The notes beneath the pieces are model-generated. The model worked only from the letters and a program-made list of their open reading frames with translations. It had not been told where the DNA came from and did not search any database. Positions 35,585 to 44,208 of a stretch of DNA of 64,000 bases are shown here, piece by piece (position 1 is the stretch's first letter; the number at the start of each line of letters is the position of its first letter). The DNA comes from SLHU01 sp009929975 (GTDB taxonomy: Bacteria > Bacillota > Clostridia > Saccharofermentanales > UBA5734), in contig JAXGZQ010000003.1 of NCBI GenBank assembly GCA_040776905.1, positions 124,001-188,000 on the forward strand, read 5' to 3'. The translations under genes and the position numbers were made by a program.

Positions 35585-35639
35585 AAAGGTTATGACGAAC
35601 TTAAAATGATTACAGGACATCGGAAAGGATGGTTCAGTT

Positions 35640-36284
35640 ATGAAACATATCACACTGAAAACAGAAAAACGGCCATTGACAACAAAGGGGTATCTCAACC
35701 AGCTCCGCAGAGATGGCAAAGTTCCGGCCGTTTTGCATAATCGCGGAGATGAGTCAATGCATCTCGTGCTCGATGCGGCTGACCTGAAAAAAGCATTGCA
35801 GACCCCTGCCGGTGCCAATGTCCTGCTCAATCTGGAAGTTGACAGCGGTGAGCAGTATCTTTCCAGAATTGAGAATCTTCAGTATGACCCGCTGCGTGAA
35901 GGTATCTTCATCCATGCGGATTTCGGACAGATATCACTCGATCAGAGCATTGAAGTTCAGGTTCCCGTTGTCATAACGGGTCAGGACGCACGCGTCAAGG
36001 ACGAAGGTGTTCTGTCGCAGAGCCTGCATGAAATCACCCTGCTGAGCAAACCGGACGCCATTCCCGCCAATCTGCACGTCGATGTCAGCAAGATGACCAT
36101 CGGCGATGTCTTTGTTGTCGCTGACCTCACCTTGCCCGAGGGCTGTACCGCCGTGACGGACGCAGAAGAATCTGTAATCAGCATCATCGCACCGCGCGTC
36201 GCCGAAGAAGTGACAGAAACCGAAACGGATGATAGTCCGCTGGCGGATCTGGAGACGGCAGAAGAGCCGGAACTGGTCGAATAA
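35640..36284 (+). CDS. ctc: 50S ribosomal protein L25/general stress protein Ctc
   Basis: Binds 5S rRNA; Ctc-type L25 has an extra C-terminal domain. 214 residues: N-terminal L25 domain (KTEKRPLTTKGYLNQLRRDG, GKVPAVLHNRGDE), then the TL5-type domain (QVPVVITGQDARVKDEGVL, DVSKMTIGDVFVV), and an acidic tail. AAAGGATGG upstream. Own promoter and terminator. Confidence 0.93.
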   Translation: MKHITLKTEKRPLTTKGYLNQLRRDGKVPAVLHNRGDESMHLVLDAADLKKALQTPAGANVLLNLEVDSGEQYLSRIENLQYDPLREGIFIHADFGQISLDQSIEVQVPVVITGQDARVKDEGVLSQSLHEITLLSKPDAIPANLHVDVSKMTIGDVFVVADLTLPEGCTAVTDAEESVISIIAPRVAEEVTETETDDSPLADLETAEEPELVE

Positions 36285-36367
36285 TCAACTAATTCCTGAA
36301 GCATCAGGTTTTGTTCATAATTCTGATTATTCCATCACCAGCCCCCGATTTATCTGTGCACATAAGC

Positions 36368-36408
36368 AAAGCAGTCTGGAAGATATCCAGGCTGCTTTAA
36401 TTTTATTA
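36368..36408 (+). terminator. Rho-independent terminator of L25 gene
   Basis: Arms AAAGCAGTCTGG (36368-36379) and CCAGGCTGCTTT (36387-36398, one G-T wobble) with a seven-base loop, then an AATTTTATT tail. Confidence 0.88.
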
Positions 36409-36443
36409 AGGTATCGATGTGCAGATATATCGGAGGTGTTGTT

Positions 36444-36545
36444 ATGTACAAACATATTTATCGCTCGTTTACGCATTATAATGAATATCACATTCGGATC
36501 GGGATCAATGATTGGTTGCGAAATGGAGACACATTGACAGAATAA
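36444..36545 (+). CDS. Possible leader peptide (33 codons) upstream of the sugar island
   Basis: An ORF of 33 residues starting MYKHIYRSFTHYNEYHIRIG, with a good GGAGG seven bases before the ATG. It is rich in aromatic and basic residues (Tyr, His, Arg, Ile) and lies 99 bases before the first sugar-island gene. A T-rich stretch follows the stop. It may be a translated leader used for regulation or a small protein. No homologue is recognised. Confidence 0.35.
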   Translation: MYKHIYRSFTHYNEYHIRIGINDWLRNGDTLTE

Positions 36546-36644
36546 TCAAAAAAGGGGCATCTTTTTTTCCGTTTTTGTTGTACAATGAATACGTATGCGG
36601 GTTCAGCCGAACCCAAACCATTGAAGTCACTTCGGAGGATTGTC

Positions 36645-38402
36645 ATGGGACATTATCAGAACTTCAAATCCGTCATCTACTGCATCGCTCAATCGATGGC
36701 GGATGTGACGGCTGAGGATCTGCAGACACAGATCAATTTTTTCCAGCAATATGTCGGAGTTGATAAAGTCTACCTTGAACCATATCGTGATGATCTTCTG
36801 GTCAGCCGGGAACAGTTGTCGATGTGCAAGAAATTGTTCGCTGAGAACGGCATTGAGGTCGCGGCAGGCATAACGACCACGCGATCGAATCTCACAGCTG
36901 ATGACAGCAAGCGCCAGCGCCTGTTCAACACCTACTGCTATACCAGCCCTGCCATGCGGCAGCATTTGAAAGATACCATTGAATACATTGCCAGTCAGTT
37001 TGATGAGTTGATCATCGATGATTTTTTCTTCACCCAGTGTACCTGTGAAGATTGCCAGGCGGAAAAGGGTGACCGGTCCTGGCAGGATTTCCGAACCGCC
37101 AAAATGGTGGAAGTCAGCCGGAATCTTGTTCTTGATCCGGCCCGCACGATCAATCCGGATATGAAGATCACCATCAAATTCCCCAACTGGGCTGAAAGTT
37201 ATCAGGAAACCGGGTACAACCCTGAGATCCAGAAGGATCTTTTCGATATGATCTATACCGGGACGGAGACCCGCCACGCGTCATATACCGACCAGCATCT
37301 CCCCCGCTATCTCAGCTACTCCCTGATGCGCTATATGGAGAATACAGCACCCGGACGCAACGGCGGCGGCTGGTTCGATCCTTACCAGTGTTATCCGATC
37401 GACTGTTATCTGGAGCAGGCTTATCTTACCGTGCTGTCACAGCCGAAGGAAGTCATGATGTTCTGCTGGCCTTCACTCTACCAGAATAAACTGGTCACAC
37501 CGATGAAACTGCAGCTGACCCGACTGGATGAAATGATGAGCAAAACAGGGGCTTGTGTCGGACTTCCGGTTTATCTGCCGCATCATGCCCAGGGTGAGGA
37601 CCACCTTGAAGATTATCTCGGCATGGCCGGTATCCCCTTTGAGCCGATGCCGGATTTTCCGGTTGATCAATCCGCGATCTTTCTTACAGCGGCCGCGGCC
37701 TGTGATCCCGAAATCATAGCGACGCTGCGGACCTTCGTCAATACCGGCGGCAAAGCCATCGTCACCTCCGGTTTTGTTCGCCTGATGCTCGGCAAAGGGC
37801 TTGAAGAAATGACATCCATACGCTATCGAGGACGATTTCTGACAGCCGACGCTTATCATTACCCCGGGGAAGGCCATTCAACCCGATTCGCCACGGCTTG
37901 TCCTGATGTGACCTTCCCGCTGCTTGAGCATCGCAACAACGCGACCTGGTCTTTGCTGAACGCCTCGCATAACGATCTGAGTACGACGATTTTCTCGATC
38001 GATACTTACGGCAAAGGACAGTTGTACTGTCTGAATGTGCCTGACGATTTCAGCAGGATCAGAGATCTGCCGCAGCCGGTTTTGACCGCGATCCGCCAGT
38101 TCATGAGTGTCAATGGCATCTGGCTGGACGCACCGGCTGACATTTCCCTGTTCACCTACCGTAACGATACCGTTGCCATCTATTCATACGCGGCATCCGG
38201 CGCGCATCCTGAAACTGTGCGGCTTCATGTCAGGGGAAACGCCGAGGAGCTGCTGGCACTCGAGCCGGAAACGACCACCCGGGGCCATCGTCTGTTGCCG
38301 AAATGGAAGACAGCTGAAGAGACCGTCTTCGAGCTGACCAATGATCCGGGTTCGTTCAGATTCTTCCGCCTGATCTGGAATGAGCTGCCGCGGACTAACT
38401 GA
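36645..38402 (+). CDS. Uncharacterised TIM-barrel protein, paralogue A (glycosidase-like)
   Basis: A 585-residue cytoplasmic protein (no signal peptide). Repeated features with the gene at 49.6-51.3 kb include the strand-end acidic pair in ELIIDDFFFTQCTCEDC (Asp125/Asp126, CxCxxC at 132-137), KFPNWAESYQETGYNPEIQK, YTGTETR (Glu208), APGRNGGGW and GxxGIPFEP. The barrel (about 1-330) is followed by a flavodoxin/GATase-like segment (FLTAAAACDPEIIATLRTF, about 350-430) of the kind seen in GH42-type trimerisation domains, and a small C-terminal beta domain. No known GH family was recognised. ATG 36645 follows GGAGG. First structural gene of the plus-strand island operon. Confidence 0.75.
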   Translation: MGHYQNFKSVIYCIAQSMADVTAEDLQTQINFFQQYVGVDKVYLEPYRDDLLVSREQLSMCKKLFAENGIEVAAGITTTRSNLTADDSKRQRLFNTYCYTSPAMRQHLKDTIEYIASQFDELIIDDFFFTQCTCEDCQAEKGDRSWQDFRTAKMVEVSRNLVLDPARTINPDMKITIKFPNWAESYQETGYNPEIQKDLFDMIYTGTETRHASYTDQHLPRYLSYSLMRYMENTAPGRNGGGWFDPYQCYPIDCYLEQAYLTVLSQPKEVMMFCWPSLYQNKLVTPMKLQLTRLDEMMSKTGACVGLPVYLPHHAQGEDHLEDYLGMAGIPFEPMPDFPVDQSAIFLTAAAACDPEIIATLRTFVNTGGKAIVTSGFVRLMLGKGLEEMTSIRYRGRFLTADAYHYPGEGHSTRFATACPDVTFPLLEHRNNATWSLLNASHNDLSTTIFSIDTYGKGQLYCLNVPDDFSRIRDLPQPVLTAIRQFMSVNGIWLDAPADISLFTYRNDTVAIYSYAASGAHPETVRLHVRGNAEELLALEPETTTRGHRLLPKWKTAEETVFELTNDPGSFRFFRLIWNELPRTN

Positions 38403-38505
38403 GGTATTCACTCACCGCCGGTTATCGCTACGAATCGGCGGCGGGTGCATATAAATATGTCATATCAATCGAATGTAGGAACGGTTGAAAATGAAAGGAG
38501 TCTTT

Positions 38506-39864
38506 ATGAGCGAAAATTACGAACAGGTGCTTGATAAAGTTAATACCTATTCAAGCCCAAGTGACCTGAAGATCACTGACATGCGGTTTACCGACATCGT
38601 CGGCGCTCCCATGCACTGCACTCTGATGAAGATTTATACCAATCAGGGACTGGTCGGTTTCGGTGAAGTCCGCGACGGCGCAAGCCGCCAGTACGCCGCC
38701 ATGCTGAAGAGCCGTCTGATCGGCGAAAACCCCTGCGATGTCGATCGTCTGTTCCGCAGAATCAAGCAGTTCGGCGGACATGCCCGTCAGGCCGGTGGCG
38801 TCTGTGGTGTTGAGCTCGCCCTGTGGGACCTGGCCGGTAAGGCATACAATGTTCCCGTCTACCAGATGCTTGGCGGCAAATTCCGTGACGAAGTCCGCAT
38901 TTACTGCGACACGGACGTTGATGGCAAGCATACCGGAACCGAGATGGGACAGGCCCTGAAAGCCCGTATGGAGATGGGATTCACCTTCCTGAAGATGGAT
39001 CTGGGGCTTGGTATTCTGCTCGGCGAACCGGGCACGATCAACGCGCCGCTCGGCTATATTGACTGGATGTTCGCCAAAGGCGGCGAGAAACCGACCGATC
39101 CTGTAGAAGCGAATGTATGGCGCAACCGCCGCTACGACCGTTTCAATGTGATGCATCCGTTAACCGGCATCCACGTCACCGAAAAAGGCTTCGACATGCT
39201 CGAACAGTATGTCGCGGATGTCCGTGCAGTCATCGGCTATGAGATTCCCCTGGCGATTGACCATTTCGGTCATATCGGTGTGGAAGACTGCATCAAGCTG
39301 TGCCGTCGGATTGAGAAGTACAATATTGCCTGGGCGGAAGACATGATTCCCTGGCAGCTGACCGATCAGTACATCCGTCTGAGCCAGAGCACCACCGTGC
39401 CGATCTGCACCGGTGAGGATATTTACCTGAAAGAAAACTTCAAGCCGCTGCTCGAAGCCCGCGCGGTCTCCGTCATTCATCCTGACCTTCTCTCCAGCGG
39501 TGGTATTCTGGAAAACAAGAAAGTCGGCGACATGGCGCAGGATTACGGTGTGGCGATGGCCATGCATATGGCTGAATCTCCGATTACAGCGATGGCCGCC
39601 GTTCATTCAATCGCGGCGACCGAGAATTTCTATGTCTGTGAAAATCACAGCGTCGATGTCCCGTGGTGGAACGACATCACCATCGGCACACCGAAGAAAA
39701 TTGTTGAGAATGGATTCATCAAAGTACCGAACAAACCCGGACTGGGTATTGATGACCTGAACGACGAAGTGCTGGCAGAACATCTCCACCCGGATTATCC
39801 GGAACTGTGGGCACCGACCGACGCATGGAACACCGACCCGGCTCATGACAGACTATGGAGCTGA
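38506..39864 (+). CDS. Enolase-superfamily sugar-acid dehydratase (MR/MLE type)
   Basis: A 452-residue member of the mandelate racemase/muconate lactonising family, most probably a dehydratase of an aldonic or uronic-type acid giving a 2-keto-3-deoxy acid. Capping domain at the N-terminus; barrel with KMD (Lys163, Asp165), metal ligands Asp252 (IDHFGH), Glu278 (AEDMIPW) and Glu304 (TGEDIYL), and His354 in MHMAESPI. The substrate cannot be named from sequence. ATG 38506 has AAAGGAG five bases upstream. It precedes the two SDR genes and the RraA gene by short gaps, fitting one pathway. Confidence 0.85.
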   Translation: MSENYEQVLDKVNTYSSPSDLKITDMRFTDIVGAPMHCTLMKIYTNQGLVGFGEVRDGASRQYAAMLKSRLIGENPCDVDRLFRRIKQFGGHARQAGGVCGVELALWDLAGKAYNVPVYQMLGGKFRDEVRIYCDTDVDGKHTGTEMGQALKARMEMGFTFLKMDLGLGILLGEPGTINAPLGYIDWMFAKGGEKPTDPVEANVWRNRRYDRFNVMHPLTGIHVTEKGFDMLEQYVADVRAVIGYEIPLAIDHFGHIGVEDCIKLCRRIEKYNIAWAEDMIPWQLTDQYIRLSQSTTVPICTGEDIYLKENFKPLLEARAVSVIHPDLLSSGGILENKKVGDMAQDYGVAMAMHMAESPITAMAAVHSIAATENFYVCENHSVDVPWWNDITIGTPKKIVENGFIKVPNKPGLGIDDLNDEVLAEHLHPDYPELWAPTDAWNTDPAHDRLWS

Positions 39865-39867
39865 CGA

Positions 39868-40596
39868 ATGAAAAGACTCGTTTTTATATCCGATGATCGC
39901 TGTGCGGCCGCAAGGTCCGCAGCGACCGAACTGATCAATGAAGGGTATGATGTCGTCATCAACCGGCTGGGGGGGCCCGAAGTTTCGGGCACCCGGCCGG
40001 TCACCCTCAACCTTTCTGACTTCACGGCACTCGACACATTCTTCGCTTCATGCGGTGAGGCGTTTCATGCTGTGATTCATCCGGCACCACCGCCAATCCG
40101 CGTATCAATCGCTGACGCGACGGACGCGCAGTGGCAGGAGGCCTTTGATCAGGGTGCCCAGGCTTCGATGCAGATCACCCGCGCAGCTGGTAAATATCTC
40201 AAGGAACTGGGACGCGGCGCGATCATCTATCTTGGATCCATCCATTCGGAAAAGCCGATGGGCTATGGATTTCTCCATTCGATGTCCCTGGCGGCGACCT
40301 CCATGCTCTGCCGTGAAGCTGCCCTTGATTTCGGCCGCTACAATGTTAACTGCATCCATGTGCAGCGTGGTGTCTATGAAGAGGATATGGTCAACAAAAG
40401 TGACCTGTCCAATGTCTATAGCTCACCCGCGACACGGTATCCGCGCCAGCGTATGCCGGAACCCCGCAGCCTCAGCGGCCTGCTCACCTTTTTACTGACC
40501 GAAGCGGCCTCACCACTCAATGGCGCGGATCTGCGGGCAGATGAAGGCATGACCATGTTCTATGGCCATATGAAGGATGAGGAGGCACCGGAATGA
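39868..40596 (+). CDS. SDR-fold pseudoenzyme
   Basis: A 242-residue short-chain dehydrogenase fold in which the key residues are gone. Aligned with its neighbour, the glycine motif is replaced by ISDDRCAAARSAA, the catalytic Tyr by His137 and the catalytic Lys by Leu141, while the Ser (Ser124, in GSIHS) and the helix CREAALDFG are kept. So NAD(P) binding and catalysis are unlikely. It starts three bases after the dehydratase stop and overlaps the active SDR by four bases, so a structural or regulatory partner role is likely. Confidence 0.82.
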   Translation: MKRLVFISDDRCAAARSAATELINEGYDVVINRLGGPEVSGTRPVTLNLSDFTALDTFFASCGEAFHAVIHPAPPPIRVSIADATDAQWQEAFDQGAQASMQITRAAGKYLKELGRGAIIYLGSIHSEKPMGYGFLHSMSLAATSMLCREAALDFGRYNVNCIHVQRGVYEEDMVNKSDLSNVYSSPATRYPRQRMPEPRSLSGLLTFLLTEAASPLNGADLRADEGMTMFYGHMKDEEAPE

Positions 40597-41354
40597 TCAG
40601 AGAAGGAACCATCGCGATTATCACCGGTGGCGGAAAGGGTGTTGGCGGAGGTATCGCCCGCGTCTTCTGTGCGGCCGGTGCGAAAGTCTGCATCAACTAC
40701 AACAGCAGTGAGGCTATGGCCCAGACGACTCTGCAGGGAATTCTCGACGCCGGCGGTGACGCGTTTCTCTACAAGGCCGACATTTCCGATCGTAAACAGG
40801 TTGAGGCCATGGTTGCCGAAACCGTCCGTCGTTATGGCGGTGTGGATGTGCTGGTGAATAACGCGGCCATGCAGCCGAACCGGTTTATCGCCGAATATGA
40901 TGAGGACCTGTTCAAATGGGTCTGGAACATCAATATCGGCGGTTACTGGCTGGCCACGCAGGCTTGCCTGCCGTGGCTCAAGAAGAGCCAATGCCCACGT
41001 ATCGTGAATATCTCCTCGGTTCACAGTAAACGCCCGACAGTGTTTGACCCGGCGTATGCAATGACCAAAGCCGCAAACCGCCTCTTCACACGCGAAGCGG
41101 CGCTGGAATTCGGACGTGACGGCATCACTGTCAACACGATCGTGCTCGGTGCCTGCAAAATCGAAGCGAAAACCATGCAGACGAAATTCCGTGTCTATCG
41201 TCTGCCCGAGGAGTACCAGGGGATCCGTTTCAGCCCTCGCTACATGGCGATCCCTGAGGATGTCGGGCATCTGGCTGCCTTTCTCGCTTCTCCGGAAGCG
41301 GAAAAAATTTCAGGAGCCGGGATTCGCCTTGACGGCGCATCCATGCTATTCTGA
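40593..41354 (+). CDS. Short-chain dehydrogenase/reductase, intact
   Basis: A 253-residue NAD(P)-dependent oxidoreductase. Glycine motif TGGGKGVGGG (11-20), NNAAMQPN at about 89-96, catalytic Ser141/142 (NISSVHS), Tyr155 and Lys159 (YAMTK). Close in sequence style to its dead neighbour. Following a dehydratase, it could oxidise the 2-keto-3-deoxy acid at C4 or C5 before cleavage. The start overlaps the stop of the pseudo-SDR (ATGA). Confidence 0.9.
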   Translation: MIREGTIAIITGGGKGVGGGIARVFCAAGAKVCINYNSSEAMAQTTLQGILDAGGDAFLYKADISDRKQVEAMVAETVRRYGGVDVLVNNAAMQPNRFIAEYDEDLFKWVWNINIGGYWLATQACLPWLKKSQCPRIVNISSVHSKRPTVFDPAYAMTKAANRLFTREAALEFGRDGITVNTIVLGACKIEAKTMQTKFRVYRLPEEYQGIRFSPRYMAIPEDVGHLAAFLASPEAEKISGAGIRLDGASMLF

Positions 41355-41410
41355 GATAGAACCATCAGTGATAATCGGGTTACCCGATTAAATACAAGGA
41401 GGACATGAAT

Positions 41411-42310
41411 ATGAAGTTTGACTGTCGTGAGGATATCATTCAGTTAACACCGGATTGGAAAGGTGAGCGTTTCGAAGACGGCCGCCCGAAGGTGTCTGAA
41501 GATATCCTGCGCCGCATGCGCAACATCACTTTCGAAGAGGCCTGGGGTCCACTCTGGCGTTTGGGTTACAAATTCCAGGTTGAGTGTGATTTCAAGATGG
41601 TTCATCCGGATCAGGTTCTGGTTGGCCGCGCGGTCACATCAGTCATGGTGCCGATGCGCCCTGACCTGCACAACACATTGCTCAAATATGGCCACGAAGA
41701 AGAAGGCCGCAAGGGTTTCTTCAATCAATGGGTCATCGACCAGCTCGAAGAAGATGATGTTGTCGTTGTCGACCTGTTCGACAAAATCTTTGAAGGAACC
41801 TATGTCGGCGGCAATCTCTCAACCGCAATCTCAACCCGCACCAAACGTGGCGGTTCGGTTATCTGGGGCGGCATCCGTGATCTCGAGCAGATCGTAAAAA
41901 TTGACAACGTACAGACCTTCTACCGCGGTGTTGATCCGACCGGTATCGCTAATGTCACCATGACCGGTTTCAATACCCCTTGCCGTATCGGCCGTGCGAT
42001 CTGCATGCCGGGCGACGTGGTACTCGGAACAATCAGCGGTGTTATCTTCATACCGCCGCAGCATGCTGAAGAAGTTGTTATCCATGCTGAAAAATCGCAT
42101 ATCCGTGACGTTTTCGGTTTCATCCGTCTCGATGAAAAAGTCTACTCAACCGCGCAGATCGATACCGCCTGGACAATGGCGATGTGGGAAGATTTCATTA
42201 ACTGGTTCAAGACCAGTGACAAGGCCGCAGACTATCAGCACCTTGACTGGACAGAAGAACTGGATAAAGCACGCGAAGTCGACGAGAATAACTCGCAGGT
42301 TCGTCTGTAA
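41411..42310 (+). CDS. RraA-fold protein, probable aldolase or decarboxylase
   Basis: A 299-residue RraA/HMG-aldolase-fold protein; most family members in sugar clusters cleave or decarboxylate keto acids with Mg2+. Core features: FEGTYVGGNLSTAI, RGGSVIWGGIRDLEQI (the GGxxRD loop with Arg-Asp that binds metal and pyruvate-like groups), and MPGDVVLGTISGVIFIPP. The N- and C-termini are longer than those of RraA itself. ATG 41411 has AGGAGG eight bases upstream. Last gene of the plus-strand operon. Confidence 0.85.
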   Translation: MKFDCREDIIQLTPDWKGERFEDGRPKVSEDILRRMRNITFEEAWGPLWRLGYKFQVECDFKMVHPDQVLVGRAVTSVMVPMRPDLHNTLLKYGHEEEGRKGFFNQWVIDQLEEDDVVVVDLFDKIFEGTYVGGNLSTAISTRTKRGGSVIWGGIRDLEQIVKIDNVQTFYRGVDPTGIANVTMTGFNTPCRIGRAICMPGDVVLGTISGVIFIPPQHAEEVVIHAEKSHIRDVFGFIRLDEKVYSTAQIDTAWTMAMWEDFINWFKTSDKAADYQHLDWTEELDKAREVDENNSQVRL

Positions 42311-42353
42311 TCAACTGATCAGGGCGATGGTTGATCGTCCATGCACAATGGTA

Positions 42354-42390
42354 AAAGAAGACCGGGAGCTTAGGCTTCCGGTCTTTTTTA
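42354..42390 (+). terminator. Terminator after the RraA-family gene
   Basis: Imperfect hairpin with arms containing AAGACCGG and CCGGTCTTTT, followed by Ts. Confidence 0.7.
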
Positions 42391-42418
42391 CCGCGCCATT
42401 TCATTTGATGAAATCCAC

Positions 42419-42455
42419 AAAAAAGAAGCGTGAGCCGGAGCCCACGCTTCTTTTT
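42419..42455. terminator. Bidirectional terminator between the two convergent operons
   Basis: Perfect arms GAAGCGTG (42425-42432) and CACGCTTC (42443-42450), with A-run on the left and T-run on the right, so it can end transcription from either side. Confidence 0.85.
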
Positions 42456-42484
42456 CATGTGTTAGTACGATTGCTGCGGATTGA

Positions 42485-44158
42485 TTATTCGAGTGCGCCG
42501 CTGTTCAGTTCATCAAGAACCAGCTGGACGGTCGGCATCATCGAATCAACCCATTCCTGCCACAGCGCACCGACATCGGTGTCAGCCGGCATGGCAATCA
42601 GCTGGGTCATCTTCTCTTTCGCTTCGATGTTGAAGGTACCATACTGATCCTTATTCGGAGCAGAGCCAAACGCGACATAGAAGTCGAAAGGCTTAATGGC
42701 AGATTTCACATCGCCGCTTGCGAATGTGTTCCAGAGACGATCGCGCTCTTCGTACTGATACATGATAGTACCAGGGCCGAGGACCGTACGGCCGTTCTCA
42801 GAACCGTTGGCTTCGTTGAATTCGTGAACATTGGTATAAGGGTTCACATAGGTTTCGGTTTCTTCATTGTATTCCCAGAGCAGTTCGATGTCGGTCAGGC
42901 CGTCGCCGGTCTTGTTGTAATCGATCCCGGGAACACCGTAGGAGCGAAGGAGAATGCCTTCGTCGGTCTTGAGATAATCCCAGAAATCAAAGACGCGCTG
43001 GGTGGCTTCGTCGCTGATCTTATGGCTCAGCGCGGTCACGGTCCAGTAGTCTTCAGTCTGGGTCATGTACCAGGTACCGTCCCAGCCGGAGACGATGGCG
43101 ATACCGAAGTCTTCGCGCTGCTCAATGACACCGTCGGTGATCATCTGCGTTGTCCAGTCATTGAGTGCACCTGTGACATTGTAGGTCGCGAAAGCCAGAC
43201 CGGATTTGGTCATGTCTTCACTCTCAGTTCCAGAGAAAACCATGTTGTCCTGATAGATCAGGCCTTCAGTGTACATTTCGTGGGTCAGCTCAACACCGCG
43301 CTTATAATCTTCGGTCGCGGCCGGCCAGATATATTGGCCGCTGTCATCCTTGATATAAGAACAGGTCTCGTTGCCTTCAGCTGCCGGAGCGGAGATGAAC
43401 AGTACCGGTGCATGCGGGAACGCCCAGGTCGGCATAACCAGACCGGCGTTGGCAGCACCATTTTCGCCCGGATCCTGCTCGAGGACCGCACGAATCAGTT
43501 CACGCCATTCTTCAAAGGTGTAGATGTCGCCTTCTTTGTACAGGCCGACTTCCTTGGCCCAGTCACGGCGATAGCTCCAGTGCGAGGTATAGCAGTTCTG
43601 AGCTTCCGGAGGGTTGTCACGCAGTGACGGCCATGAATACAAGGTGCCGTCAACACTCAGTGCGTCAATGGAAGCCGCGTTGTTGTAGACTTCGAGCAGA
43701 TTCGCACGGTCACCGAGTTTTTCCTCTGTGATACCGGCGAAAGCACCCTGACGGGCCCAGCTCTTGTACTCATACGCGGTCGCGCCTTTGAGATCCCACC
43801 AGATCAGATCCGGTGCGTCATCAGTGGCGATCCAGGTACGGATCTTTTCATTCCAGTCACCCCAGCTGACCGGGACATACTCGAATGTCAGATTGAATTT
43901 TTCTTTGATGTACTCGTTGCGGGCGTGGTTGCCATTTTTCTCAGCGTTCATCACGTTCATTGAAACCTGAATCGGCTCAGCATAATCGGAACCACCTTCG
44001 CTCGGTTCGGTTGTGTCCTCGCCACCGTCGTCTTTTGTGGTGGTTGTGGTGGTGTCGTCACCTCCTGGTGCGGCTGTGGTGGTGGTATCGTCCTGGCAGC
44101 CGACCGCAAAGGTCAACAGCAGCATGAGTACCAACACCAGACTGATCAATTTCTTCAT
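42485..44158 (-). CDS. Sugar ABC transporter substrate-binding lipoprotein (LplA-like)
   Basis: A 557-residue extracytoplasmic binding protein. Signal peptide with lipobox AVGC, Cys21, then a Thr/Gly/Asp-rich linker (about 24-60), then a large type 1-family substrate-binding domain (YSWPSLRDNPPEAQNCY, TFEEWRELIRAVL, SGWDGTWYMTQTEDYWTVTA). Similar to the LplA/YtcQ group that takes polysaccharide fragments. Highly Trp- and Tyr-rich, suiting carbohydrate stacking. Cotranscribed with two permeases upstream. Confidence 0.9.
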   Translation of the reverse strand: MKKLISLVLVLMLLLTFAVGCQDDTTTTAAPGGDDTTTTTTKDDGGEDTTEPSEGGSDYAEPIQVSMNVMNAEKNGNHARNEYIKEKFNLTFEYVPVSWGDWNEKIRTWIATDDAPDLIWWDLKGATAYEYKSWARQGAFAGITEEKLGDRANLLEVYNNAASIDALSVDGTLYSWPSLRDNPPEAQNCYTSHWSYRRDWAKEVGLYKEGDIYTFEEWRELIRAVLEQDPGENGAANAGLVMPTWAFPHAPVLFISAPAAEGNETCSYIKDDSGQYIWPAATEDYKRGVELTHEMYTEGLIYQDNMVFSGTESEDMTKSGLAFATYNVTGALNDWTTQMITDGVIEQREDFGIAIVSGWDGTWYMTQTEDYWTVTALSHKISDEATQRVFDFWDYLKTDEGILLRSYGVPGIDYNKTGDGLTDIELLWEYNEETETYVNPYTNVHEFNEANGSENGRTVLGPGTIMYQYEERDRLWNTFASGDVKSAIKPFDFYVAFGSAPNKDQYGTFNIEAKEKMTQLIAMPADTDVGALWQEWVDSMMPTVQLVLDELNSGALE

Positions 44159-44208
44159 GTTATCTTCTCCTCTCTATATTATGGGGGATTTCTCCCTGTG
44201 GGAGCGTG

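Noticed and set aside
42824..43627. A 267-codon plus-strand open frame inside the binding-protein gene
   Set aside because: Antisense to the substrate-binding protein, whose signal peptide, lipobox and domain are complete; no start site signal.
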